64,000 nucleotides of DNA from Chionis minor (GCA_013398295.1 VZSF01003480.1:842073-906072), one strand, 5' to 3'; numbered from the stretch's first letter, positions 13,215 to 28,200 are shown. The notes: generated by a model from the letters alone, not told the origin. Numbers and translations: made by a program.

Positions 13215-16200
13215 CTGCAATTCAAACAAAAAAACCCCAAGACTTTCTATAAAATGAAATAATAGAAACGGATCATAAGAAAATACTTGCAGTCTTTAAA
13301 AGGCTAGATCAACTCAACTCATTCTTTTAGCGTTGACTGGGGGCATGAGGAACACATGACATAGACCCAGAAGAATTTAGCACAATTTCTGGGCACTGAT
13401 TTTCTTCTGAAAAACACATTGTACAACTCAACTTCTCAAACAGTAGCATAACATACCGTTGTGAGCCAATTTAATAGCTCACCTCCACCTAAAGATGAAG
13501 AATCAGATTCAGTTCAAATCCTAAACCCCCTCTTTCCTCCCCATGCACCAACTTTCAGTTCTATGATCCCTCGCAGCATTAAGCCAGTTTTGGTGCTGTT
13601 TGGACCTTGTAAATAACTGATCCAGCTCCATAACCTGGAAAAGAACTTTTTTTTGGTGTCATATTCTGAAAGTTCAGTGAGTTGCAGCATCTTACAGCAT
13701 TCTGAATGCAGCTTATACATGGGGAGGTAGAAGGCAGACAGGCAGAAAAGAGGAAGGTTTCTGTTTGCCAGTGTCAAGCTGTTAAACCTATCCGTGCACT
13801 TTACCTACAGATTTCAAGCTATTATTTGACAATATTTTATTAACAAAGGTAACGAACAGTGCCATCTAAATAAGATTCCTAACAAACCTCGCGGGCAGGT
13901 TGTTCAAAGAGACCATAGTTAAATGCAATAATAAAAACTCCCTCCACTTTGATTCTTTCCTGCCCACTAGCAGGGAAAAGGAAAAAAAAACCGACCGCAG
14001 CTCATTTGCGTCAATCACATTCAACTGTAGTCACTTTGAGAAAAAATGTTACATGGAATAAAAATTGCTACCATTTTCACAAATGCAGTAACAATGAAAT
14101 GTTTTTCATCTCCTAATAATGGAATTTTTTAATTTTTTTTTTAATCCTGACTTCCTCCTTGAACTCAGCATGCCTAAGTATTTAAGTTCTTCCTTGTACA
14201 ACTATATATAACTCTGCAGTTCCTGTCAACTTCTTAATCTGCATTACTGACAAAGACAAAATTGAGTTTCATGTAAGTCCTTAAGAAAGAAGCTGCTTGC
14301 ATAAGACAACAGCCTTTAAGCAGTATGAATCACTGATCGTTCAAGCCAATGAGTGAATTTGGGGGAAAGCAAGTGGGCAGAGAATCATGCAAAACAAACC
14401 AAAATACTCTTGAGTCTACCCAAAACCAAAACCACACCAAGAAAAGCAACAAACTACTGCAAACCGTTTTACTTCCATGTCTGTTCAATTTTACGTAACT
14501 TAATTTGCTCTTAAAATATTGATTTGAAATTAAAAATACCAAAATTAACTTCAAAGAACTTTTCCATTCTTGGAAGTGAAATTGAGAACAAAAAAATATT
14601 CTTGTTCCCTCTTTGTCCAAAAGCATTTGCTGCATTCAACATAAAACTGCAAATAGATTTTGTCAGACAATATAACTTTGATTAATATATCACTTGAAAA
14701 AAAAACCCCACAGAAACGGACAGCTCTGGTGACAGTCTCTTATTGAGCTGAGCAGCTTTATCAATGAAAGATCTGTTCTGGCAAAACACCACCACCTCCC
14801 CAACTGCTATGTAAAAATCAAATCTATTTTGGTACCCTTACAAGAACTGGTAGCTAAAAGCTATACAAGCATGGTATCATAAACTAAAGTAGTAACGTAA
14901 ATTGTTCCTTCTCGCAGCTAAATTCTGGTTTGTCAGCAAGAATTAGTTTATCCTTTTCAAAGTCACCAAGTATTTTAGCTACTGTAATTATGAATTTTAG
15001 CAACAGACACGTCTTTTGAGTTTTCAAACTGAGTAATCCTGGTGGTATGTAGGCCAAGTTATCCTGTCAACTTCATGAACTGTACTGCTTTTCCTCTCTC
15101 TATCCCTCCAGAGATTTTTCCCTGGAATCTTCGTATGGCAACAGAAAGCAAAGAATGACCAAGTTTTCTCTTCAAGAGAAACCAATAACCTGATCTTTTT
15201 CCCTTTCATTAATCTTCACCAGTTTTGACCGAGGTAACCATGATTTTTCTTCTCATCCAACCCTAGACTGTATAATCAAATGCTGCACAGACAGGTCAAA
15301 TTCATGTTCCATTATCAGAAAGACCGTTGACATGAAAATGATGACCTTAGGTAGGAAAATACTACTGGTACTTGTTTAGAGGGAAAAGAGAAATCAGCTA
15401 TCAGATTTTCATGTTTGTACTTCAGGAATGTCACATTTCATGGTTGTCACAAACGATACAAGCAATGGAAGCTTACTAATTCCTAATTCAGCAAGAGCTT
15501 ACCCATTTCTAGTTGCCCATGCTGGAACACCAAACAGGAGAGCAGAGCTACCCTCTCTCTGATTTGTCCTTTATCTTTATTGCACTAATGAGTTCTTTTC
15601 AAGGCTTTTCTAAACAAACCACAGTCATGGAGAATCTCTAAGTGAAACTTAACAAAAAGGAAAAAAACCCATGTCATGGTTCTTTTATTCATAATTTCAA
15701 ACTTAAGCAGCAAAAATATTCTCTTAAACTATCTGATTAAGTTAATTATGTTAAACTCAGAATGACTGCTCTCAACCCATGTTTAGCTTCAAAGTTTGCA
15801 GGTACTTCAGAGCCAAAGGTCTTCTGTAACAAAAAGCTTGTCTGCATTTTCAAAATTAGTTAGCCTGATAACATACATTGCCCCCTCCCCACAACCTTCT
15901 CTTGTGGGAGACATGTCAATTCTGTTGCTGAAATCAGGAGAAGTCCTGCGTGGGCAGCACCAAATGAGGACACAAACAAAGCTATTACAAGCAAAGGAGA
16001 GGGTTTTTATAAAGCAGATTAAACTGAATTAGGTTGAAACAGCAATTTAAATGAGAAAGAATTATATAGGCAAAAATAAACCAGATGGTGTCACTGCACA
16101 GCTTGTTTTGAGACTGGAACAAAGTTCAGCAGAGGCATAAAGAGTCCCACAGGCTCTAGAGGAATTATTAGACAAGTTGACTGTAATATCTGATTCTCTC

Positions 16201-19200
16201 TGTGTAAACAGTATTATAAAGCAACTTTACAAAAGAAACCCAGCAGTACTGTGTACAGTTTTGGGCAATATCCTTCAAAAAAGTTCTGAGAAAAATGAGG
16301 GGGGATAGTGAGGAATGGCGACCATGGTTTCTAGCTCTCTAACCAAAAAAAAAAGGGAATTTAACCAGTTTATGTGAAGAAAGGAAAAAAAAATGGAAGA
16401 GAGATGTGATGGTGCAGCCTTTTGTACTCATCAACTGTGCAAAAGGTTGCTGCAGGAAAGGAGAGCAACTTTCATGTCCATGGTAGACAGAACAACTAAT
16501 AAGCTTAAGGGAAATTCATATTAGGTACTAAAAATATCAAAAGAAAATACTCTGCCTTATAAAACCCTTTTTAGTAGAAAGGATAGTTAAGTATTACAAG
16601 TGGTGTTGACCAGGGATGTTTTAGAATCTTAATCATAGATTTTTTAAGAGAAGATATTGGTATGTATCAAGATTAACAGATGTAGATAGATAAGCCTGTC
16701 CTTAGGCAGGTGTATAAAGCCTATCACCTCTTGATATGCCTTCTCATCCTGTTTTCTGATTCTACCTATGAGAGTAAGAGAAACAAAACTGTACTTGAGT
16801 CAAAACTTAAAGTTTCTATAAAATGACAAAGGTTCCTTTGGTAAAAATAAGCAAAGACCAGAATCCCAAGTTTCCTACTTAATTGCCTGCTTTGATGGAA
16901 ATGAGGACAGTGAGAGATTGTTATCATGAAAACACAGCTACTGAGCAGATGAAACCAGGTATGATTTAGGTGTTAATGGTGACTTCTAGGTTACATCATG
17001 GGCTAGAATATTTGAAAACAGACCCACATACAGATTTTAGACTCTAAGCAAACATGAGGTGAGGGAAAAACACATAGTAGCAGGCACACCCGAGGTTAGC
17101 AACTGCATCACTTTGCTGAATTTGCACCTGACAAAGACAGAACAGATGCCAGTCTCTGTATAGTGGCTGAAGAGTTCCAAGCTCTTCGACCACACTTGTA
17201 GTAATCACCATTAAACAACACAGCTAACTAACATCTTTCACCCTCAAAAGAAGCACATGCAGTTGAGTACACTGATCAGACACAGCAAGGTTTCCTTTCT
17301 TAAAAAAACCCCAAAACAATCTAACATGTGTGTGCATAACTGCCCTGCACTCTTTTCTATATGTTTCTCTCTTTAAGAAACAAAGCCCAATAAATCTGCA
17401 GTGTTGGACCATGTGGTGGAGAGTTCTCAAGTGGTTTCTGGAAGAGATGTTCTCAGACTAGTCTCTACGTACATGGAGCATAATCATCATTTCTGTACAC
17501 AGACCCAGTCTGCCACAGCAGGACACTCTTACGACAGGACTGACATTTCTTTAATACTGGCAACTTCATGCCACGTATACCAAACTGCCACAGTTACGCT
17601 GAGAAGTGATGAAGTAGCAACGAGAGGGCCACTGACCTAACACAACTGTCCCTAGTCAACTAGATATGATCTTACATATGCCACTAGATGAGATCTCAGT
17701 GCAGTAAATTAATCCAAGAATATATTTTGTTACTAATTTAAATAACTAATTGTGGATTTGTAATTTCCAAAGAAGGCAGATTTGGAACTGCCAGTTCTTC
17801 AAAAATCCTTCCGCTGACCACAGTATCACTTTTGTCTTCCAAAATGTGCTTTAGTCATATATTTCATCTGTCTTTGATCATATCAAATAACCAAGTCATT
17901 TTGCTGGATGGCTCCCTAGGAGACCTCTTCCCTTCAACTGCCCCTTAAAAAGGCTTCTACAATCATCAAACTGAAAAGGGAAAACAAGAGAATGGAACCC
18001 ATACAATTGCTTTTTACATATGGAAGGAACAAGGAAAAAAATAGCATTGGAATCTGAAAGACTAGGCTCGGCACCCAGCTGCAAACATGAAATGGGAACT
18101 GAAGCCAGGCTGTGCAGCTTTTAATGAGAGTTAAGCATCACACTAGTCTACCGTTCTCAAATCAGTTTGGGCAGTTTGAATGTGGTGCCAAGGAAGAGCT
18201 ACCTTACTTTTGAGAAGATGAAATAAGGAAGAGTATGCAATCCTCTGACAAGCTCTTTCCCAACTCTGCCAGGGAACCCTGCACAGCTGATAAAACTTTG
18301 TAGTGTAACACTGCTCAACCTATTAGGCTGTTGAAGCAGCTGCAAGGGCAACAAATAGTAGTTTAGGTTAGTTGGCTTGTTCTCTTTTCTCTGCAGTTCT
18401 TTTCTCTACAAAAATTCAGAAATATGATTCAGAAAAAAGAACAGAGAGACAAGAAGAATGGAAATATGGACTTGAATTCCAGGAAATATATGATTGCAGG
18501 GTGGGGATGAGAGAGAAGAAAGTTTGTAGAGTTATGGTATGCGGTTTGGCTTTAGGTACTCTGTTCCTCCAATTCCTCCGTTTCCTGCAACAAATGAAGC
18601 CAATACATTTCCATATGATAATATGGAAAACCATCAGGACACAAGAAGGTATTATTTGATGACTTTATGCCTGTGTACTTCCTAAAGATAACATCAAATC
18701 TGTAAGTGTTCTTTTAAAAATTTTATAAAATTGTTCCAGATAAAAACTGAAACTGATTTACTTCTATTTGGAAAAATTGCTTTACTGAAGATATTCCAAA
18801 ATACAGTTGTATATACATATATAAATCAGTAGCCGCATGCAGCATGTGTTTAAAAATAGCCTTCCTTTTGACCACACAGCAATTTGCAGGAGGAATAAAG
18901 TTTAATTCAAATACATTACTTGCGATTTTGAAGAAAGTTAGTTTCCTGTAAAAATCTGAGTCACTGCAGTACAGGTTTTTTTTCTTTCCTGTAGGAAAAA
19001 CTTCACTTACAAATTTTATATCTGAGTTCAAATTGCAACACTTGTTCAGCACACTGCAATACATCTCCAGGTCACAGGAAAACAACAAAAAAGTTGACAT
19101 CACTTTCATTCTTAAATGATTTTGTTCTACATATAAAGTCATTATACAAAACCCTACCCCATGGAAAATCTTCCTCAGAAGGTTTTTTGTTTTGTTTTGT

Positions 19201-22200
19201 TTTAATTTAATACTTTCTATCAGCAGCAAACACAAGAAAGTCCCATGAAGTGTAACAAGGAACTTCAATATATTTACATTTTAAATGTGTTTAAGTGCTA
19301 GAAGTGGTCTGGAGATTGTACAGAAATAAGCTTAAAATACAGAGGAAGACTAAGTAGAAAGCTGTGTTCCAGGCACACACAGGAGTAAACAGGAACACTC
19401 CCATATTTTACACCTTTGACATTAATTTTGTCTGTTTATTATTATAAGCAGCACATTCCAGATGCTTCTCAGTGAATCTGTCACGTGCAAATTGTCAAGG
19501 AAAACCATTATTCAGGAGGAACAACAAAGATATATTTGTTTTATATCTAATTGATTTTAACCTTCCTACCCATAATATTTAAGGATCTTTTTACTTAAAA
19601 ATCATCTCCTACCACACCTCTTCTAATTTAAATAACTTTTGAAGATCCTCAAAAATGAAGATGCCTCAAAATTTTGAGGCAGGCCATAAAAAGACACTTC
19701 ATACCATCTTTGAATATACTTAATGCAAAATACACAAGTGAGTTTCTCGATATCTCTGCCAACTGAGAGCCGTACTTCTCTGCTCTAAAAACCTGAATCT
19801 TCCTGTCAATTTCTAGATGCAACATAGCAGCATGTGCTTTTAACTTCTAAAACCAGACCACATAACTCTCATACATTTAACTTGCTACATTCCTGAGAAA
19901 GGGAAGGGAAGGCTAGGAGTGGAGCAGAAAGGGAGGGATCTTTCAGTGACTAGTCACAGAGACGGCTACGCTGTTTTAAGACTAAGACCCACTTACTCCT
20001 GGAGTCAATTACAGGTATCAGTCAATATCAAATCCTTCGCAAGAAGGAACAGAAGACTAACAGACAATTAGAACTATTGTACAGTACAGGTTTTGCCAAA
20101 ACTGTTTGTATTAGGGTATAAAATGAAGACATAAAAATCACCTATAATGTGGGCATTGGTTTGGAGTAGAAAGTAACAAGTGGCATCATAAACAAGCTCA
20201 AAAAACCCCCTATGATTTGCTCTCTCCTAAAGCTTGATAACAAGGCCAATATTCTCTATATTTATATTCTCCAAATCAGTCTAAGTGTAGATTTAATCCA
20301 ACATTAAGTAATAAATCTTGCTTGAATAAAGAGGAAAAAGAAAAGATTTCTAAGACAATAACCCAGATGCTGATTTATGCAAAGCCACGCAATGTAAATA
20401 AACATAAAGCTAAGTACCTATTAATTGAGAAATACTATTAAACCCCCATTTTGGAATGCCTTCTAACCAATCCATCAGTATGACTGTTTTCATACTGGAG
20501 CTGTTCACGTATTTCTTTATTTATACTGCAAGAGTAAGCAAAGACCTTAGTTAAGGCTTTACCACGCTAGATGTTATCCAGCAATAGACATGCACAATTC
20601 CTACCCCTAGCAGTACTGACTAATAAAAAAGTATATTTAAAAAATACAGTACTTCTGTTGTCACGTCTACTTTAGTACTTCTTTCTATACTGTCCCAATT
20701 AATAAACTGTTTTAAAAAAATCACAACAGAAAATAAAAAAGGGCTGGTGTAAAAAAAAATCTAGTCTAAAAAAGTTCTCTATTTCTACAACCCAATGTTC
20801 ACCAACCCCAAGATAAAAGAAACCGCCAGTGGTAGCAGTTTTATCCTTATTGGTAGCTTTGAACCTAGGATTATTTACAAATTCTCACGAAACTTTTATT
20901 TTTCCAGCATTTACGCCATTTTCACCGAAGTTCCCCATACTAGCTGCCTATTCCATACAAACTGATTAAAAATAATCATATTAGTCCTATTAATATTATA
21001 CAGTACACCCCTGCAGAAGCGTTGGTGGATATGTACAGCGTATGCCAAAATCTGGTATTCTGCTTTAACAGCATCATCACTTGCCTGCATATCTTGCTAT
21101 CTTACATGAAGGCAACTAATACTGAAAATAGAGCCGTAACAGAGTGTGAAAAAAACCTTTTCATTTAAGTAGAAATCATCTCTGCTCATTGCCTTTTTCC
21201 TGGTGGAGAGACATTGGCTAATATAACACTTCAACACCATCCATATTACCTCAAAAAGGATACCTCTGAAAATTCCAGCTTTCAGGAAAGCATATGGGTT
21301 CCAGTTATCACAGGCAAAAAAGAAGAAACTGGTAACACGCTAAATTAAATAAAAACAACTTAAGAATTCCACAAAGTTTCTTGCATCTTATTTTGGAATG
21401 CACAACACTGCTTGCTTCTTGAGGACTTTCTGAAATTCTGTTTCTACGTAGGTTGGATATTTTAGGCTGGATATTAGGAAAAACTTCTCTACTGAAAGGG
21501 TTATCAAACATTGGAACAGGCTGCCCAGGGAAGTGGTGGAATCACCGTCCCTGGAGGTATTTCAAAGACGGGTGGACGTAGTGTTGAGGGACATGGTTTA
21601 GGGGTGGTTTTGGCAGTGTAGGTTTATGGTTGGACTCGATGATCTTGAAGGTCTCTTCCAACCCAAGTGATTCTATGATTCTAGGAGTCTAACACTCTTG
21701 TGACAGCTTCAGCAACACCGGTGGCTAACATGACTGGCAGAGTTGGCCCTTACTGAACTCATCCAAAGTGGCCACTCTTGCGCTGAGAACAGCCAGGGGC
21801 AGCAGACCGAAGAAGTAAGAATTTCAAGAATTTCTTTTCTCAGTAGCTGTTCCTCCTCGTCTGCCAAGCCTGGGGGCTCCCCAGCCTCAGCAGCAGCAGA
21901 TTTCACTGCTGGCAGGGTCCCTGTGGCCACCAAGCACCCTGGTGTACTCAAACTGCTGCACAGCTGATCAGGACCTTTTGGGGGCAACTATTCTTTTGGA
22001 CTGGATTAGACAAACGGCATAGTCAGATGCTGTTAGCTCATCAGCATTATCCACAAGAGGCTGCACGGATCTTCTTGCCACTGTTTTACATCCAAATACT
22101 CATGAGATGTTGTTTGAACACTTGAAGAGTAATCCCCGCCTGGCCATATTTATCCCCTTTTAGAAACCAATAAAATAACACTTTAAGAACTTTTAAAATG

Positions 22201-25200
22201 TTCCCGTATGACTGAACTTCAATTTTTACAATTAAGAGGTGTCAGGAAATTATCCGTTTTACTGGACAGCAAACTTTAGCATATTTTTTTAGTCACACAA
22301 TGGAGAAACACATCCGTGGCAACATAAAACTAGTCAGATTTGGAAACAGTTTTAAGTATTTCTATAATAATCAGCTATTTTCAATTTATCCAAAGCACCA
22401 AAAATTGTAAGATTATGAAACAGTTAACTGTAAGATTATGAAACAGAGATTTATGAATCATGTAGTAAGTGGTAAAGTTTATAATTCCAAATTTGGAGAG
22501 AACAAAATGAGTAAGTACATGTATCATTTTTCACCTGAAATCATTTGATATGCTCCCCCCACTTGGTATTCACTAAATTGGGTAGTGTAGAGAAGTGAAA
22601 TAAAAAACATTTCACCTGTAACTCTATTAACTTGTCAAGAAGAGGTTTAAATTTAAGCTTATGTCCATCAGTCATTTTAACCACTGGACGCTGAAAATAT
22701 ACATAGCCTCCCAAATGCCTTTACTTAACCGATGCTACCTCTTGGACTGCAATTCCTCAGGTTCTTTTTCAACTCTGTGAGAATTTCAATCTACAATCTC
22801 AGGAAAAAAGTATAATATATAAAAAGAAAGTATATTCTGCTCATGTTTATCAAATCACAACCAGAAAATAGTCATCTAGATTAAATATTTTGTTACAAGG
22901 TCTTAAATAAAATCTAAAATGCTAAAACTATGAATAAACATCAGTATCACATCAAATAATTTTATTTCCTTGAAAAAGCACAATCTAATTAACACTGTTT
23001 CAGCCACTGACAGAAGAGAAAATTCATAATAAATTGAAGTCAACAATTCAAAAGACATTTGAGTATGAGAAATAATCACTGATTTTAATGATCAGAATTC
23101 TATAATGTGAACAGCTGAAAATGAACAGAGCAGTGTCATCTTCTGGAATAGCATTAGCTTAATTACCTGTACTTTGCACCATACTGTTTCAGTAAATACA
23201 CTAGGGTAAATCCATAATTTACCAATAATATTACTGTCTTTAAAATGTTACATTTACCCATCCTGCCACACTCCATCAAACCTTTTTTTAAAGAAGCAGA
23301 TTTGTTTTGGAGTGGACTCCACTGCTGCTGTTTTATTATTTTTAGACTACTTGACCACAGACAACATCTGGTCTTTTACTTAAAAGTCTGAATCAAAAAT
23401 TCTTCTCATTCTGGAGAGCATGTCTTCCTTACACAGACAGCTTAAATATTTCAATTTTATTAGAGTTAATCTAAAAAGAAATCATGAAAGATAAAAAGCA
23501 CTTGAACTGCTAAAGGTAAACGGGTGCATTGGGTACATGTGGCCACATGGCAGGGTTTTGGTAAGCTGGGGCTGGCTACAAGTGGCCTCTTTGGGAAGAG
23601 GCTGTGCCCAACAGCCCATTCCAGCTGGATCCAAAACAAACCCACTACAGGACAAAGTTGAGCCCAACTTGTGTGTGGCACCTCTGTGAAAACATTCAAG
23701 AGAAGGCAAAAACCACTGGACAGGCAGGGGAGGGTGGTGTGGGAAGAAGAGTGAAAACCAGCAGAGGGAACACCAAGGTCAGAGGAGCAGGTGGTGCTCC
23801 ACAGCAGTGGAGCAAATATTCCCTGTAGCTCATGGAGGACCCAGGATGGAGCCGATACCCCCTGCACCTTGTGGGAGAGCCCACACTGGACCAGATGGAC
23901 ATTCCCGCAGGAAGCGGAGCACATTTTCTTCCCATGAAGGAGCGCAGCTCAAGACAGAGAGCCCACAGTGGAGCAGGGGAAATGTGAGGAGGAAGGAGCG
24001 GCAGAGACAAAATGCTGTGTACTGACCATAACACACTTCCACTCTGTGATCCTGCACTGCTCAGGGAGTGGGGTAGGGAAGTCTAGAGTGAGGAAGTTGA
24101 GCTTGGGAGAAGGAAAGATATTGTTTCAACGTTTACCTGTGTCACTACCCAAATCTATTTTAATTGGCATTAATTAAATTAACTTTCCCCGAGTTGAGCC
24201 TGTTTAGCCCCCAACAGTAAGTGGTAAGCAATCTCCCCATCTCTGTATCAACCCCCAAGTTTTCTTATCCTATTTTCTCCTTCCGATAGTCCCACTGAGG
24301 AGGGGAGCAAGTGGCTGGGTGGGAGTTTAGCCCTTCACCAGGGTTAACCTACCACACCACTACATGTGACTGTGAGAACGAGCTTTTGACTTACTAGAAG
24401 AAGTACGTTTCTTTTTTTTTGGACTTCCTGTACCTTCCGCTTCTGCTTCAGTGCTCTCATTGATTGCAGCTGCTGCCTTTCTTTTTTTCTGGGGGGGTGG
24501 AAAGAAAAAAAAAAAAGGAAAAGGCAAATAACTCAAGAGCAGAAAAGACCACACAAAGTAGAAAACATCTTATCCTCTTCAAGATATTCCCCAATTTTAG
24601 GCATTATTTCTTTATATATTATAAAATGTCTCCAGTTGTAGAGAAAATACATTCATATATTAATGCAATAATACTAGGCAATAGACCATCTTAAAGTTCA
24701 GTTCCCCTATCTGCAGATCACATTAGGAATTGAAATTTTAATGTATGAAAACACAATTTTTGACCAAAACCTGTTTTTTATTTACATTGAACAACTGCCA
24801 CAAAAGGAGCAATCTGAAAAATCTTAAAGAACACAGAAAAACATTTTACTCAAAGCTGATGTTAATTGCTTTTTTAAAAGCAATTACACCTCAATAAATT
24901 CAAGTTTATCTGGATCCTTGCTTCTTAAGACTTTCTTTGCACAGCTTAAAAGTAGCTAACACCCACTGACAGTACATTTTTTTTTCCTAATAGCAACTAT
25001 GGGTTCTGTTCCAAAGAGGGGTACTTGGGAAATCTGAACTCTATTCAAGGTACATTATCTTAAAACCTCTAAATGGATAGAAATGTTGTTATCTGTATAC
25101 TACGATTAATCTTACTGTTGCAAAGTATTCTTAAGGTGCTTATGGAAAGATTGGTTTTTTTAAAGCCATGTGATTTTTGCTAAGGGTGAGCTGACCTGTA

Positions 25201-28200
25201 TCTTTATCAGACATAGATGATAACTTTGATGAACACTAGAAGAGTTTACCTTTTCTTTTTTTTTTTTTAATTTTTCTTTTTTTTTTTTTTTTAATTGTGT
25301 GAGACTAGAGCTTTACTAATACAGCTTTAAAAGTGGCTACAACTTCACATGGTTCATGAGAGAAGGGGAGAGTGCATTACATCTTTCCTTTCCAAAGTGT
25401 TGCTTCATGATTACCATCTAAACCCTGCTGGGCTGAACAGATTGGTTCGATAATTACATACAATAACTGCAGTGGGCAGGTAACCCTCAGCTGGCACAGG
25501 GCAGCTCCCCTGTGAGAACTTCCATATGCAAACTGCACTGATGGAGTGCATTAGGTACATCTTTCCTGCCGGTGCACAGGCCTGATTACCGCCAGCCAAG
25601 ACTCCAAGGTTAGCATGTCAGCAGATTTGTGATGCATTAGGCAGGAATAAACACAGACACTTTTGTTCATTCTGACCAAAATTAAGGAGGACTATTTCAG
25701 CGCTGTACTGCTTTTATATGAGAGATAATGCATTCCTCCCAATTGTACTAGAAAACATTTTAAACGCTCGTCAGAAAAAACAGATATCCAGTACATGCTA
25801 CACAAAAGCAAAATACATTTATCTTGTTTCCAAGCTTATTTAATAAAAAGTGGTTTCTTAATCTTGATGCAGGTGAATTACATAGCAGTAGAAATCAGGC
25901 AGCATTCATCTGACAAAAGCAACACCTGCGCATCTGAAGCTGAACATCAGAAGCAACCACAAGTCACGAAGATCCATATTTTTCCAGTTTAGTTTACTCC
26001 AAATATTTCCCAGCAACTCCTCAGCAATAAACAAAAGTAACATGTGGTCCGTACCCTAAATAATTTAGTCAAGAGCTCCAGATACTTCCTTCAACACATG
26101 GTACTGTTAGCTTCTTGTTTTGCTAGAACTACTATAAAATACCACACACACAAACCAATATGCATTTACTATACAAAAAAAACAAAACAAAAAAAAATCC
26201 TCCAGCAGAACTGTTGACTGTCTTTCATTTATGCATATATCTGAGGAAAGTTGAGTCATGATATAGAAAATAAAATGTTAGCTTTTAATATAGCAGACAT
26301 CTGTGAGTTTCAGCTAGATACTAACACTGGCAAGTGACTGAGATTCCAAAACAACCATGCTTATATGCAACATATAATGCACATCATGGCTCAATTGGCT
26401 ATACGAGCCAAGAGCACAGGAGAATCCTACATTCTTAGAATTTATTTACACAGAAGCTAGAAACATTGTCTCGTAACTATGAAATAGCGTAACTTCAGAA
26501 CACCAAATAACACTGTTTTAAAGAAAGTATTATGATAGATTGCCCCAAAGGAATTGAAGAGCAGGGTTCTTAAGACCGGTTGTGATTAGAAGATCAGTAC
26601 AGCCAAAATGCCATAAATACTCTATATTAGAGGTCACCGTCTTCTCAAGGGTGGATGCCAGACTGCATTTTTCTTTTCCAAATTAGACATTAAGCATGCC
26701 AAAAGAAATTCAGCGTGTGCAAGAAGATACTGGCTTTCAGAGGCAAGATGCTACTGACCAATTTTAAATTATCTTTATGGAAAGCAGTTTTTAACAGAGT
26801 TTGGAATTTGGAGCTTATCTTTAAAACAGTCATCAAGTTGAGCTTCCTGTCACAGCTGAAAGTACATGTAATTTTAATTAGCATTCTATGTTCTTTCTTT
26901 CTTCCTCTGTGTATCTGAGTGTCCAGCTATTCTCAGCTACACAAATAGTCTTCCTGTTCTCCGAGCCTCTCATTAATGTCTTATACCCTCTGGAGGAAAA
27001 ACCTAGTAGCATGAATTCCCAAACATACGTTCTGGGAAGGGAGACATTCTGCTGAAGACCCTCTTTTCCATTCATTCTTGAAAAAAAGTGCAAAATACTC
27101 CCTTGGAAGGAGGACTGACACAATCTATTCTTCTACTCTAGCCTACACCATAGCTATGACAAGGCCTAGAAAATCCAACATGGAAGGAAGAGTCACCTGT
27201 CCTCATATTTGCTCAAAACCAAGCAGGTTATGTCCACCTGATTTCAAGCAATCTTGTTCTGTCTGGATACGGTAGCAGTAGCTGGCACAAAGTCCACTGC
27301 AATATGAAGTGGACAGCTGAAAACACTTACTCAAACAGGCCAGTAACACTCACTGTTTTATATACGTGTTGGAACATATTTGCGACAACTGAGCAAGCTG
27401 ACTATGCATATGGTTCCTCAAAAAAAAGAAAAGGAAAGAAACACAATGTAAAAACTAACTTCTAATTGACACTAGTAGGTAAGAACCTATGGAAAAGTAT
27501 TATCCCACCCTTCTAGAATGGTCTTGACTGATATCGGCTAAAGAAATAAGATTTTTGAAGTTTTATTCCATTGAAAATGTGCACCAGCCATCTCTGCTGG
27601 ACAAGGACATTAAAGGTCACAGATGTTGGCTCTGCAGCAGGCCAACTTACTCAGCAAAGAAACCAGCCAACCATTAAAAACAGATTTTTTTTTCCCCAAA
27701 ACACAGGTCTCAAGCCATGTCGATCCACAGGGGGAACAGAAGAATTTATGCTAATGAACTCTCCTTTTGGACAGATCTTTACACTTGGTTCAGCAGAAAA
27801 TATTAGAGACCACGGCTGTACAATTTTAGCCAAAGTATTATTTACTGGGCAAAACAAAGTAAGAAAAGGTGGACGTACACCCTCGGAAGAGGGCATCCTA
27901 CAGCTTTTTCTAAAATTCTAAATTCTAAAATCCTACAGCTTTTTTTCTTTTGTGCTTTTTGCCCATGTTTAACACACTGCTGATCACATCAGTAAACAGG
28001 CAGAATTCTTGTACTATTATCCTGTATTATAATTCTTGGCTCCCTGCTTCATGTTAAAGGAACTAACAAACTGCCCACCTGTTAGTAACAAATGCAAATA
28101 AATAAGTAATAAATGCAGTCTGAAGTATGGGACAATATTTATTGTTCCATTATTTGACCATTTTTTATTGTTATTATAAACTGTTTTAACATACACTTTC

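Larger units (their letters stand above)
13215..24394 (-). other. VRK1 intron 12 (11.2 kb)
   Basis: The largest VRK1 intron, from donor GTAAGT at 24,394 to acceptor TGCAG at 13,215. It holds an LTR (23.5-24.36 kb), a CR1 (21.45 kb), an old CR1-like fragment (16.2 kb) and a 181-codon open frame (18.7 kb). The block 21,690-22,150 is GC-richer with broken frames. Confidence 0.85.

Noticed and set aside
23466..24034. Several overlapping frames of 69-152 codons on both strands
   Set aside because: They fall in the avian LTR, which is non-coding and GC-rich.
24360..24365. Taking TAG here as the normal VRK1 stop
   Set aside because: A consensus donor GTAAGT precedes it, and exon 13 at 13.2 kb restores the conserved C-terminus RKRVQK in the right phase. 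It is kept only as a possible alternative end.
26389..26432. Hairpin GGCTC..GAGCC considered as a tRNA remnant
   Set aside because: No box A/B pattern, anticodon arm or acceptor pairing is present.
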